Origin: Pseudomonas orientalis
Lineage (GTDB): Bacteria; Pseudomonadota; Gammaproteobacteria; Pseudomonadales; Pseudomonadaceae
Assembly (NCBI RefSeq): GCF_022807995.1
Contig: NZ_CP094351.1
Coordinates: 5,193,501 to 5,257,500 of the forward strand
DNA length: 64,000 nt
Reading direction: 5' to 3'
Under the pieces are notes generated by a model that was given only the letters and a program-made list of their open reading frames with translations, had not been told where the DNA came from and did no database searches. Below, in pieces: positions 8,997-16,777 of the stretch. Position 1 is the stretch's first letter. The number at the start of each line of letters is the position of its first letter. A program made the translations under genes and the position numbers.

Positions 8997-9644
8997 ATGA
9001 CTACCCAACGTCACTACTCGCCGATTGACCGTCTGTTACTGCAAGCCGACACGGCCATGCGTACGCTGCTGCCATTCAGCGGCCAACCGTACCGCCCGTC
9101 ACCGGCCATCGTGCAGCCGGACGCACCGATGAGCGAGAGCGAGACCCGCCATGTGGCCGGTCTGATGCGCATCAACCATACCGGGGAAGTCTGTGCCCAG
9201 GCGTTGTACCAGGGCCAGGCCCTGACCGCCAAGTTACCGCAGGTACGTGCCGCAATGGAGCATGCAGCCGAGGAAGAGATCGACCACCTGGCCTGGTGCG
9301 AACAACGCATTCGCCAGCTGGGCAGTCATCCCAGTGTGCTGAACCCGCTGTTCTATGGCTTGTCGTTCGGGATTGGCGCCGCTGCCGGCCTGATCAGCGA
9401 CAAGGTCAGCCTGGGGTTTGTCGCGGCAACTGAACGTCAGGTGTGCAAGCACCTGGACGAACACCTTGAACAACTGCCGGTCGAGGACGAAAAGTCCCGG
9501 GCCATTCTCGAGCAGATGCGCATCGACGAAGAACATCACGCCGATAGCGCGCTGGATGCTGGCGGCTTCCGCTTCCCTGCGCCAGTGAGGTTCGGCATGA
9601 GCATGCTGGCCAAAGTCATGACCAAAAGCACCTATAGAATTTGA
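8997..9644 (+). CDS. coq7: 3-demethoxyubiquinol 3-hydroxylase Coq7
   Basis: 215 residues. A di-iron monooxygenase for the late hydroxylation step of ubiquinone synthesis. Iron-ligand patterns are visible: GEVCAQALYQGQ, EEEIDHLAW and DEEHHADSA. The Coq7 type (rather than the flavin UbiF) is the norm in Pseudomonas. ATG 8997 follows a GGAGGTCAGC ribosome-binding site. It is convergent with the OsmC-family gene, sharing a terminator. Confidence 0.96.
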   Translation: MTTQRHYSPIDRLLLQADTAMRTLLPFSGQPYRPSPAIVQPDAPMSESETRHVAGLMRINHTGEVCAQALYQGQALTAKLPQVRAAMEHAAEEEIDHLAWCEQRIRQLGSHPSVLNPLFYGLSFGIGAAAGLISDKVSLGFVAATERQVCKHLDEHLEQLPVEDEKSRAILEQMRIDEEHHADSALDAGGFRFPAPVRFGMSMLAKVMTKSTYRI

Positions 9645-9679
9645 AGCATCAGAATTTGAAAGCATCAAAACTGATCCAG

Positions 9680-9712
9680 AAAAAAGGGCGCTATCAAAGC
9701 GCCCTTCTTTTT
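9680..9712. terminator. Bidirectional terminator between coq7 and the OsmC gene
   Basis: The stem AAGGGCGC / GCGCCCTT around TATCAAA is flanked by A6 on the left and CTTTTT on the right, so it can end transcripts arriving from either side. Confidence 0.85.
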
Positions 9713-9728
9713 GCCCGCCGATCCACGC

Positions 9729-10151
9729 TCAACCCAACTCGATAATCTCGTAATCATGGGTAATGGCCACACCGGCCGCTCCGAGCATGATCGACGCCGA
9801 GCAGTACTTCTCTGCCGACAGCTCGATGGCACGTTTGACCTGCGCCTCCTTCAGCGCCCGCCCCTTGACCACAAAATGCATATGGATTTTGGTAAACACC
9901 TTGGGATCTTCAGTGGCGCGCTCGGCCTCCAGAAAGGCTTCGCAGCTTTCCACGGCCTGACGGGATTTTTTCAGGATGCTGACCACGTCGAAATTGCTGC
10001 AACCGCCGACACCCAGCAGCAGCATTTCCATCGGGCGTACACCCAGGTTGCGGCCACCGGCTTCCGGCGGGCCGTCCATGACCACCACGTGGCCACTGCC
10101 CGACTCACCGAGGAACATGGCTTCGCCCGCCCATTGGATGCGTGCCTTCAT
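9729..10151 (-). CDS. OsmC/Ohr family protein
   Basis: 140 residues. It belongs to the OsmC superfamily (thiol-dependent peroxidase fold), probably the YhfA-like branch. The conserved cysteines are visible in GVGGCSNFDVVSIL and EKYCSASIMLG. The start is the ATG at 10151 (MKARIQWAGEAMF); an upstream start at 10193 adds 14 unlike residues. It is divergent from vfr. The general family is sure, the physiological substrate is not. Confidence 0.9.
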   Translation of the reverse strand: MKARIQWAGEAMFLGESGSGHVVVMDGPPEAGGRNLGVRPMEMLLLGVGGCSNFDVVSILKKSRQAVESCEAFLEAERATEDPKVFTKIHMHFVVKGRALKEAQVKRAIELSAEKYCSASIMLGAAGVAITHDYEIIELG

Positions 10152-10396
10152 CGCCCAGACTCCACTGCTAAAAAAGGGTCGCCAGCTTAGCACAGGGCCC
10201 CAGGACGGCAGCGTCCTGCATTAAAACGATCAATAACAGCGTTTGCCGGTGAAATACGCTAATCGAGTCAGAATGTGTCTGGTAAGCTGGCGCCAAATCA
10301 ATGGCGCATTGCCATCCTTTGTACAGCGTACGTCAATGCCGGTATCGCTGATAAAAACAAATCCAACCCCATCGCGCAGTCTTTCGGGATACAACC

Positions 10397-11041
10397 ATGG
10401 TTGCTCTTACTCCCACACCCAAGATCAAGAACCTCGACAAGCTGCTGATGCATTGCCAGCGCCGGCGTCATCCGGCCAAGCACAACATCATCTGCGCGGG
10501 CGAACGCTCCGAAACACTGTTCTTCATTATCAAGGGCTCGGTCACCATCCTGATCGAGGACGAAGACGGCCGCGAGATGATCATTGCCTACCTTAATACC
10601 GGGGATTTCTTTGGCGAACTGGGGCTGTTCGAGCAGGCAGGCAAGGAGCAGCAGCGCAGCGCCTGGGTACGCACCAAGGTGGAGTGCGAAGTGGCCGAGA
10701 TCAGCTACACCAAGTTTCGCGAACTGGCCCAACAGGATCCGGACATCCTGTATGCCTTGAGCGGGCAGATCGCCCAACGCCTGCGGGATACCACACGCAA
10801 GGTCGGCGACCTGGCATTCTTCGATGTGACCGGGCGTGTCGCCCGCTGCCTGTTGGAGCTGTGCAAGCAGCCTGATGCCATGACCCACCCCGATGGCATG
10901 CAGATCAAGGTCACGCGCCAGGAAATCGGGCGCATCGTGGGCTGTTCGCGGGAAATGGTGGGCCGCGTGCTCAAGGATCTGGAAGAGCGCAACCTGGTGC
11001 ACGTCAAAGGCAAGACGATGGTGGTGTTCGGCACCCGTTAA
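10397..11041 (+). CDS. vfr: cAMP-responsive global regulator Vfr (CRP family)
   Basis: 214 residues, the same length as Vfr of P. aeruginosa and nearly identical in key parts. The N-terminal cyclic-nucleotide domain (GERSETLFFIIKGSVTILIEDEDGREM, then GDFFGELGLF) is followed by the C-terminal winged helix-turn-helix TRQEIGRIVGCSREMVGRVL. In P. aeruginosa it controls virulence and motility genes; here it most likely acts as the CRP-type global regulator. Its stop codon overlaps the stop of the opposite lipoate-ligase-like gene by the shared TTAA. Confidence 0.96.
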   Translation: MVALTPTPKIKNLDKLLMHCQRRRHPAKHNIICAGERSETLFFIIKGSVTILIEDEDGREMIIAYLNTGDFFGELGLFEQAGKEQQRSAWVRTKVECEVAEISYTKFRELAQQDPDILYALSGQIAQRLRDTTRKVGDLAFFDVTGRVARCLLELCKQPDAMTHPDGMQIKVTRQEIGRIVGCSREMVGRVLKDLEERNLVHVKGKTMVVFGTR

Positions 11042-11733
11042 CTTGGCAGCAAACCTGCCAACATCCGACGGTACAAGGTGTCGAGCCGGGTGATCACATC
11101 GGGCGCGGTGAAGACTTCGTGCAGCGCGATATGGCTCTCGGCGCGCACCCGCTGTTCCAGGCCACACGCCTTATTGAAACGATTGACTGCCGCAATCAAC
11201 TCTTCACGATCGTTGTCCAGCAACAAAGCGCCGTGTACCAACCCCACCGGGCGACCACCGCTCTGCCGCCAACGCTGGGCCGTGCCGACCATTTTCCGGC
11301 CGTTGAGATTGACGTTGTAACGACCGTCGCAGAACGCACCATCAATTTCGCCGACGGAGGCATCGCCGCCCAATTCGATCAATACATCACAAATCGGCTG
11401 GCACAACCGCTGGTAGCCGGTTTCGATGCGGCCTTGATCGCCTTCACTGCGCGGGGGCGCGTAGACCAGCGCGATATTGACCGTGGCGGCGGACTGCGGC
11501 ACCGGCTCACCACCGGTTTCGCGTAACAACACCGGCCAACCGGCGTCTGCCGAGACCTGGCTGGCCGCTTCAAAGGCCGGTAATCGGCTCAAACGGCGCG
11601 GCATGACCAAGGCTTGATCGCAGGGCTGCCAGAACAACAGACCGAATTCCTGCTCACCGGCACAAACGGCGGCCAAGAGCGCTTGTTCGGCTGCAAGTCC
11701 TGCCTGCACAGTCATCGAAACCAGCCTAGTCAT
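11038..11733 (-). CDS. Lipoate--protein ligase-like protein
   Basis: About 231 residues of the biotin/lipoyl ligase (BPL/LplA/LipB) fold. The substrate motif is RETGGEPVPQ, resembling the RxxGGxAVxH of lipoate ligases but with Gln in place of the His. The conserved lysine is in GRKMVGTAQRW. Starts GTG 11736 and ATG 11733 are both possible with AGGTAGG upstream. It is downstream of trpC with only 80 bp between, so it may be a tail gene of the trpGDC operon. The missing His and short length make it a divergent member; octanoyl or lipoyl transfer is inferred only. Confidence 0.75.
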   Translation of the reverse strand: MTRLVSMTVQAGLAAEQALLAAVCAGEQEFGLLFWQPCDQALVMPRRLSRLPAFEAASQVSADAGWPVLLRETGGEPVPQSAATVNIALVYAPPRSEGDQGRIETGYQRLCQPICDVLIELGGDASVGEIDGAFCDGRYNVNLNGRKMVGTAQRWRQSGGRPVGLVHGALLLDNDREELIAAVNRFNKACGLEQRVRAESHIALHEVFTAPDVITRLDTLYRRMLAGLLPS

Positions 11734-11757
11734 CACATTGACCTACCTGAATAAGCA

Positions 11758-11775
11758 CAAGCCCCCTCCCACACT
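11758..11775. repeat. Single REP half-site
   Basis: A lone copy of the CAAGCCCCCTCCCACA arm found paired in the REPINs elsewhere in the window, followed by a T-run. It sits between trpC and the lipoate-ligase-like gene. Confidence 0.7.
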
Positions 11776-11814
11776 TTTTTACTGCATTTCAAAAACAGAC
11801 CGACTGCGCTGGAA

Positions 11815-12651
11815 TCAATCCAGGGTAGAACCGTTGACCGACACTCCGCGCTCCGGGAAGAACAGACGCTGCAGTTCGGCCCCTGGGTTCTCGGCGCGCA
11901 TGAACGTCTCGCCGACCAGAAATGAATACACCTCGCTGATTTCCATCAGTTCCACATCGGCGCGATTGACGATGCCACTTTCAGTGATAACCAGGCGGTC
12001 ACGGGGAATACGCGGCAGCAGATCAAGGGTGGTTTCCAGGCTGACGTCGAAGGTGTGCAGGTTACGGTTGTTGACCCCCACCAGTGGGGTGTCGAGGGTT
12101 TTGAGTGCGCGCTCCAGCTCGTCGCCGTCGTGCACCTCGACCAGGACATCCAGGCCGACACTCTTAGCCACGGCTGCCAGCTCGGCCATCTTCACGTCAT
12201 CCAGGGCGGAGACGATCAGCAGCACACAGTCGGCGCCCAGAGCGCGGGCTTCGACGATCTGGTAGGGATCAACCATGAAGTCCTTGCGGATCACCGGCAA
12301 CTTGCACGCGGCGCGTGCCTGCTGCAGGAACAAGTCTGAACCCTGGAAAAAATCCATATCGGTCAGGACGGACAGGCAAGTCGCCCCACCCTTTTCATAA
12401 CTGACGGCGATTTCATGTGGCACGAAGTGTTCGCGAATCACGCCTTTGCTCGGGGAGGCTTTCTTGATTTCGGCGATCACCGCCGGCTGCTTTTTCCTGG
12501 CCTGCTCGATCAAGGCCCTGGCGAACCCTCGCGGGGCATCAGCAGCTTTTGCCTGGGCCTCCAGTTCGGCCAGGCTCACACGGGCACGGCGCTCGGCGAC
12601 TTCTTGAGCCTTGCGCGCCAGGATTTTTTCCAGAACGGTCGGAACACTCAT
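11815..12651 (-). CDS. trpC: Indole-3-glycerol phosphate synthase
   Basis: 278 residues, a single-function TrpC TIM barrel that closes the indole ring in tryptophan synthesis. The conserved IAEIKKASPSKG carries the catalytic lysine, with further active-site strands in PVIRKDFMVDPYQI, LLIVSAL, LVEVHD and GVNNRNL. The start overlaps the trpD stop by 4 bp (ATGA), so translation is coupled. It is the third gene of trpG-trpD-trpC. Confidence 0.98.
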   Translation of the reverse strand: MSVPTVLEKILARKAQEVAERRARVSLAELEAQAKAADAPRGFARALIEQARKKQPAVIAEIKKASPSKGVIREHFVPHEIAVSYEKGGATCLSVLTDMDFFQGSDLFLQQARAACKLPVIRKDFMVDPYQIVEARALGADCVLLIVSALDDVKMAELAAVAKSVGLDVLVEVHDGDELERALKTLDTPLVGVNNRNLHTFDVSLETTLDLLPRIPRDRLVITESGIVNRADVELMEISEVYSFLVGETFMRAENPGAELQRLFFPERGVSVNGSTLD

Positions 12652-13697
12652 GCTTCATTCTCCATCTTGAATACGGCGGTGAATGCTCCGAGTTCTTCGA
12701 GTTTCTCGCGAGCCAGACCGGTGTGCAGTGCATCGTGGGCCAAGGCCACACCTTCCTTAAGACTATAGGCATGGTCTGCGGCGTAAAGTGCCGCGCCAGC
12801 ATTGAGCACAATCATTTCCGCGGCTTTTTGACCGTTCTCGGTCTTGCGCCGCCCCAACGCATCGCGGATCAACTCAAGCGACGCCGCCGGGCTTTCCACC
12901 GCCAGGCCGTGCAGGCTCTGGCTCTTCATGCCCAGGTCTTCAGGCTCGACCCAGTATTCAGTGACCTGGTCGTTCTTCAATTCCGCCACGAAGGTCGGTG
13001 CGGCCAGGCTGAATTCGTCGAGGCCGTCCTTGGAGTGCACCACCAGCACATGCTTGCTGCCCAGGCGCTGCAGCACTTCGGCCAACGGTCGGCACAACGC
13101 CTGGCTGAACACCCCGACGACCTGATGTTTCACACCGGCCGGATTCGTAAGCGGGCCGAGCATGTTGAACAGGGTACGCAGGCCAAGGTCCTTGCGCGGT
13201 CCGGCGGCGTGCTTCATCGCGCCGTGGTGGGACTGGGCGAACATGAAACCAATACCGACGCTGTCAATGCAGCGTGCCACCTGTACCGGGGTCAGGTTCA
13301 GATAGATACCGGCGGCTTCCAGCAGGTCGGCGCTGCCACTTTTGCCGGACACCGCGCGGTTGCCGTGCTTGGCCACGGTGCAACCCGCTGCCGCGACCAC
13401 GAACGAGGACGCCGTCGAGACGTTGAAGATGTTCGCACCGTCGCCGCCGGTGCCGACCACATCGACCACACCGTCGAGGGTCTTGAGTTCGACCTTGTCC
13501 GCCAGTTCACGCATTACCGACACGGCACCGACGATTTCGTCGATGCTTTCGCTCTTCATGCGCATAGCCATCATAAAGGCGCCGATCTGTGCGTCGGAGC
13601 ATTGACCGGTCATGATCTCGCGCATCACATCGCTCATTTCAGCGGTGCTCAGGTCCAGGTGGCCGACGATACGACCCAGGGCAGTCTTGATATCCAT
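12648..13697 (-). CDS. trpD: Anthranilate phosphoribosyltransferase
   Basis: 349 residues. It transfers the phosphoribosyl group of PRPP to anthranilate. The PRPP-binding VGTGGDGANIFNVST motif and the KHGNRAVSGKSGSAD stretch are clear. The start ATG 13697 has AGGACT upstream, 9 bp after trpG. It is the middle gene of the trpGDC operon controlled by the leader at 14466-14552. Confidence 0.98.
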   Translation of the reverse strand: MDIKTALGRIVGHLDLSTAEMSDVMREIMTGQCSDAQIGAFMMAMRMKSESIDEIVGAVSVMRELADKVELKTLDGVVDVVGTGGDGANIFNVSTASSFVVAAAGCTVAKHGNRAVSGKSGSADLLEAAGIYLNLTPVQVARCIDSVGIGFMFAQSHHGAMKHAAGPRKDLGLRTLFNMLGPLTNPAGVKHQVVGVFSQALCRPLAEVLQRLGSKHVLVVHSKDGLDEFSLAAPTFVAELKNDQVTEYWVEPEDLGMKSQSLHGLAVESPAASLELIRDALGRRKTENGQKAAEMIVLNAGAALYAADHAYSLKEGVALAHDALHTGLAREKLEELGAFTAVFKMENEA

Positions 13698-13706
13698 GGA
13701 AAGTCC

Positions 13707-14300
13707 TTAGCGCGTGCCGCCGCTCTGCTTGAGAAAGTTGGCGAACAGCTCGTAGCCCTGCTCGGTCAGGATCGATTCAGGGTGAAACTGCACCCCTTCG
13801 ATATTCAGTGTCTTGTGGCGCAGGCCCATGATCTCGTCGACCGAGCCGTCCTCCAGCTGGGTCCAGGCCGTCAGTTCCAGGCACTCGGGCAGGGTGTCGC
13901 GCTTGACCACCAGCGAGTGGTAACGGGTCACGGTCACCGGATTGTTGAGGGCCTGGAAGACACCCAGGTCTTTGTGAAATACCGGGCTGGTCTTGCCGTG
14001 CATTACCTGACGCGCGCGTACCACGTCACCGCCAAAGGCCTGGCCAATGGACTGATGCCCCAGGCATACGCCCAGAATCGGCAGCTTGCCGGCGAAATAC
14101 TGGATGGCTTCCAGGGAGATACCCGCTTCGGTCGGCGTGCACGGGCCGGGCGATACCACGATGCGCTCGGGGTTCAGCGCGGCGATCTGGGCGACTGTCA
14201 GTTCGTCGTTGCGCACAACCTTGACCTCGGCACCCAACTCGCCCAGGTACTGCACAACGTTGTAGGTAAAGGAATCGTAGTTATCAATCATCAGCAACAT
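13707..14300 (-). CDS. trpG: Anthranilate synthase glutamine amidotransferase subunit
   Basis: 197 residues. It supplies ammonia from glutamine to TrpE. The class I amidotransferase triad is visible: C79 in LGVCLGHQSIG, with His and Glu in VQFHPESILT. ATG 14300 follows AGAGGTTT. The catalytic partner TrpE is encoded about 2.5 kb away, beyond estA, so the two subunits are in separate operons, as is usual in Pseudomonas. Its expression is probably set by the leader peptide upstream. Confidence 0.97.
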   Translation of the reverse strand: MLLMIDNYDSFTYNVVQYLGELGAEVKVVRNDELTVAQIAALNPERIVVSPGPCTPTEAGISLEAIQYFAGKLPILGVCLGHQSIGQAFGGDVVRARQVMHGKTSPVFHKDLGVFQALNNPVTVTRYHSLVVKRDTLPECLELTAWTQLEDGSVDEIMGLRHKTLNIEGVQFHPESILTEQGYELFANFLKQSGGTR

Positions 14301-14465
14301 GTGGGTTCAAACCTCTTGAATTCACTGATTTCAAATGACCGCCTTCAAAGCGTGTGGCCCGCTGTCAGACGCACGTTCCGGTTGCCGGGGTGAGCGGCAA
14401 GGGGCGTCAAACAGGGTGAAGAAGGCAAATCGGTACAGGTCCGGCCAGGCCGGCGGAGAAAAATG

Positions 14466-14552
14466 TCAGGCGCGCCAACGCCAACGGGCGTGTGCCTTGA
14501 CTACTCGCATCAAGAGTTTGCTGATGATCAACACGGGGAGGGTCTCATTCAT
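14466..14552 (-). CDS. trpL: trpGDC leader peptide (attenuation)
   Basis: A 28-residue reading frame beginning MNETLPVLIISK and ending KAHARWRWRA, with two Trp codons split by one Arg codon (TGG CGT TGG) five codons before the stop. It ends 166 nt upstream of trpG on the same strand. The last residues match the end of gph ahead of trpE. A TTTTT tract and a GCCGGCCTGGCCGGAC stem follow directly. This fits ribosome-mediated transcription attenuation, known for pseudomonad trpE and trpGDC. The ATG has only a weak ribosome-binding site, so the true start could be a later codon. The rest of 14301-14721 is noncoding and also holds the divergent estA promoter region. Confidence 0.8.
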   Translation of the reverse strand: MNETLPVLIISKLLMRVVKAHARWRWRA

Positions 14553-14721
14553 ACGTTCAGGCACAGTAACGTAGCCTCGCCAGCGGTGCAATATGGCGCC
14601 GCAAATACGGGCCGAGCTCGATGCGACGCCCACAGGAAAATTCGGTTTTGCGCTATAGAAAACGCTCGATACTTTGCTAGTGTTTCGGTTCCGACACAAA
14701 AACAACTCAATGGAATTTTCC

Positions 14722-16647
14722 ATGCTCAGAACCCCGTTCTTCGCGCCCCTGGCCGCCGGCTTGCTTTCCCTGGCTTGCGCACAGGCCCACGCAGCCGCGT
14801 CATCACCCTATTCAACCATGGTGGTATTCGGTGACAGCCTGGCCGATGCCGGCCAGTTTCCCGACGGCAGTGCCGGATCGACCCTGCGCTTCACCAACCG
14901 TACCGGGCCGACGTTCCAGGGGGACTATGGTCTTGTTTCTTCGACACTGCTCGGCGCCAAGCTGGGTGTAGCACCAAACGACCTGAACGCCTCCACCTCA
15001 CCGGTGCGCGCGATCCAGGGCTTGCCGGACGGAAACAACTGGGCGGTGGGCGGCTACCGTACCGACAATATCCTCGACTCCATCACGACGGTCTCCAACG
15101 CTGCGATCCCGCCCGGCAATGCGGGCGGCGGTACGGTGCTGCGCAGTCGACAGGGTTACCTGCCGGCAAACGGCGGGCGGGCCGATCCGAATGCGCTGTA
15201 CTTTCTGTCCGGTGGCGGCAATGACTTCCTTCAGGGCCGCGTACTCAGCCCCGCTCAAGCGGTCGCCGCCGGCGGGCGACTGGCTGACAGTGCCCAGGCC
15301 CTGCAACAAGCCGGCGCGCGTTACATCATGGTATGGATGCTGCCCGACATCGGCCTGACGCCGGCCGTCAACGGCACCCCGCAGCAGGCAGCGACGTCGG
15401 CCCTGAGCGCTGTTTTCAACCAGTCCCTGGTGCAGCGCCTGTCGCAGATCGATGCGCAGGTCATCCCGCTGAACATTCCATTGCTATTGAACGAAGCCTT
15501 CGCCAATCCGGCTCGCTTCGGCCTCGCCACCGGGCAAAACCTCACCGGCACCTGCTTCAGTGGCAACAGTTGCACTGCCAACCCGGTCTACGGCATCGGC
15601 GGCACCAACCCGGACCCGACCAAGCTGATCTATAACGACTCGGTCCACCCGACCATCGCCGGGCAACGGCTGATCGCCGACTACGCCTATTCGCTGCTCG
15701 CCGCGCCATGGGAAATCACGCTGCTGCCGGAAATGGCCCAAGGCACGTTGCGCGCCCATCAGGATGAATTGCGTAATCAATGGCAGGCAGACACCGGCAA
15801 CTGGCAAGCCGTCGGCCAATGGAGGGCGATCGTGGCAGCCGGTGGTCAGCGCCTGGATTTCGATAACCAGGACAGCTCGGCAAGCGGCGATGGCAGCGGT
15901 TATAACCTCAATATCGGCGGCAGCTACCGGCTCAACGAAGCCTGGCGCGTAGGCGTCGCCGCGGGCCTGTACCGCCAGACACTGGAAGCCGGCGCCAGCG
16001 ATTCGGATTACAAGCTCAACAGCTACATGGGCACCGCGTTCGCCCAATATCAGCAGAATCATTGGTGGGCCGATGCCGCCTTGACCGGCGGCAAGCTGGA
16101 CTTCGACAACCTCAAACGCAAGTTCGCCCTGGGCATCAGCGAAGGCTCGGAGAAGGGTGACACCGATGGCTGGCTCTGGGCCTTGAGCGGCCGCGTGGGG
16201 TATGACATTGCCGCGCCGGGCAGCGACTGGCACCTGTCGCCCTTCCTCAGCGCCGATTACGCGCGCGTCGAAGTCAACGGCTACTCGGAAAAAGACAGCC
16301 GCTCCACCGCCCTGACCTTTGACGACCAGCAGCGCGATTCCAAGCGCCTTGGCGTCGGCCTGCAAGGCAGCTACCGCATCACCCCGCAGACCCAGGTGTT
16401 TGGGGAAGTGGCCCATGAACACGAGTTCGAGAACGACACGCAGAAGGTCAACATCGCGCTCAACAGCGTGCCGGGGATCGACTTCAAGCTGGACGGGTAT
16501 ACGCCGCGCAGCAATTCGGATCGCTTGAGCCTGGGTGTCAGCCACAAGCTGACGCAGGAGCTGGCGTTACGCGCGGCGTATAACGTGAGGAAGGATGACA
16601 ACCTGACCCAGCAAGGGGTCAGTGTCGGGGTGAGCCTGGATTTCTAA
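14722..16647 (+). CDS. estA: Autotransporter GDSL esterase EstA
   Basis: 641 residues. An outer-membrane-anchored esterase linked in P. aeruginosa to rhamnolipid production and motility. The signal peptide spans about residues 1-25 (MLRTPFFAPLAAGLLSLACA...). The GDSL passenger has the nucleophile motif VFGDSLADAG, the oxyanion GGNDF block and the catalytic DSVHPT. A C-terminal autotransporter beta-barrel ends in the typical aromatic residue (GVSLDF). ATG 14722 is chosen over 14710 because GGAA lies six bases before it. It lies between the two trp operons, divergent from trpG and convergent with trpE. Confidence 0.94.
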   Translation: MLRTPFFAPLAAGLLSLACAQAHAAASSPYSTMVVFGDSLADAGQFPDGSAGSTLRFTNRTGPTFQGDYGLVSSTLLGAKLGVAPNDLNASTSPVRAIQGLPDGNNWAVGGYRTDNILDSITTVSNAAIPPGNAGGGTVLRSRQGYLPANGGRADPNALYFLSGGGNDFLQGRVLSPAQAVAAGGRLADSAQALQQAGARYIMVWMLPDIGLTPAVNGTPQQAATSALSAVFNQSLVQRLSQIDAQVIPLNIPLLLNEAFANPARFGLATGQNLTGTCFSGNSCTANPVYGIGGTNPDPTKLIYNDSVHPTIAGQRLIADYAYSLLAAPWEITLLPEMAQGTLRAHQDELRNQWQADTGNWQAVGQWRAIVAAGGQRLDFDNQDSSASGDGSGYNLNIGGSYRLNEAWRVGVAAGLYRQTLEAGASDSDYKLNSYMGTAFAQYQQNHWWADAALTGGKLDFDNLKRKFALGISEGSEKGDTDGWLWALSGRVGYDIAAPGSDWHLSPFLSADYARVEVNGYSEKDSRSTALTFDDQQRDSKRLGVGLQGSYRITPQTQVFGEVAHEHEFENDTQKVNIALNSVPGIDFKLDGYTPRSNSDRLSLGVSHKLTQELALRAAYNVRKDDNLTQQGVSVGVSLDF

Positions 16648-16667
16648 CGGCAGGGCAATGAAGGTCT

Positions 16668-16760
16668 AATGTGGGAGGGGGCTTGCCCCCGATAGCGGTC
16701 TGTCAGTCCATGATGTGCTGGCTGACACACTGCTATCGGGGGCAAGCCCCCTCCCACATT
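16668..16760. repeat. REPIN between estA and trpE
   Basis: Two REP arms in opposite orientation form a perfect 29-bp inverted repeat (16668-16696 and 16732-16760, core GGGAGGGGGCTTGCCCCCGA) around a 35-bp loop. The same element recurs at 21158, 29672 and 38338. It lies between convergent genes and may protect or terminate both transcripts. Confidence 0.93.
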
Positions 16761-16777
16761 TTCATCTACATTTGGCT

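Noticed and set aside
10152..10396. CRP/Vfr-type binding site ahead of vfr for autoregulation
   Set aside because: AATGTGTCTGG resembles half a site, but I could not see a second half at the right spacing.
12549..14393. A 614-codon plus-strand open frame across trpC, trpD and trpG
   Set aside because: Antisense to three certain trp genes; composition is typical of shadow frames.
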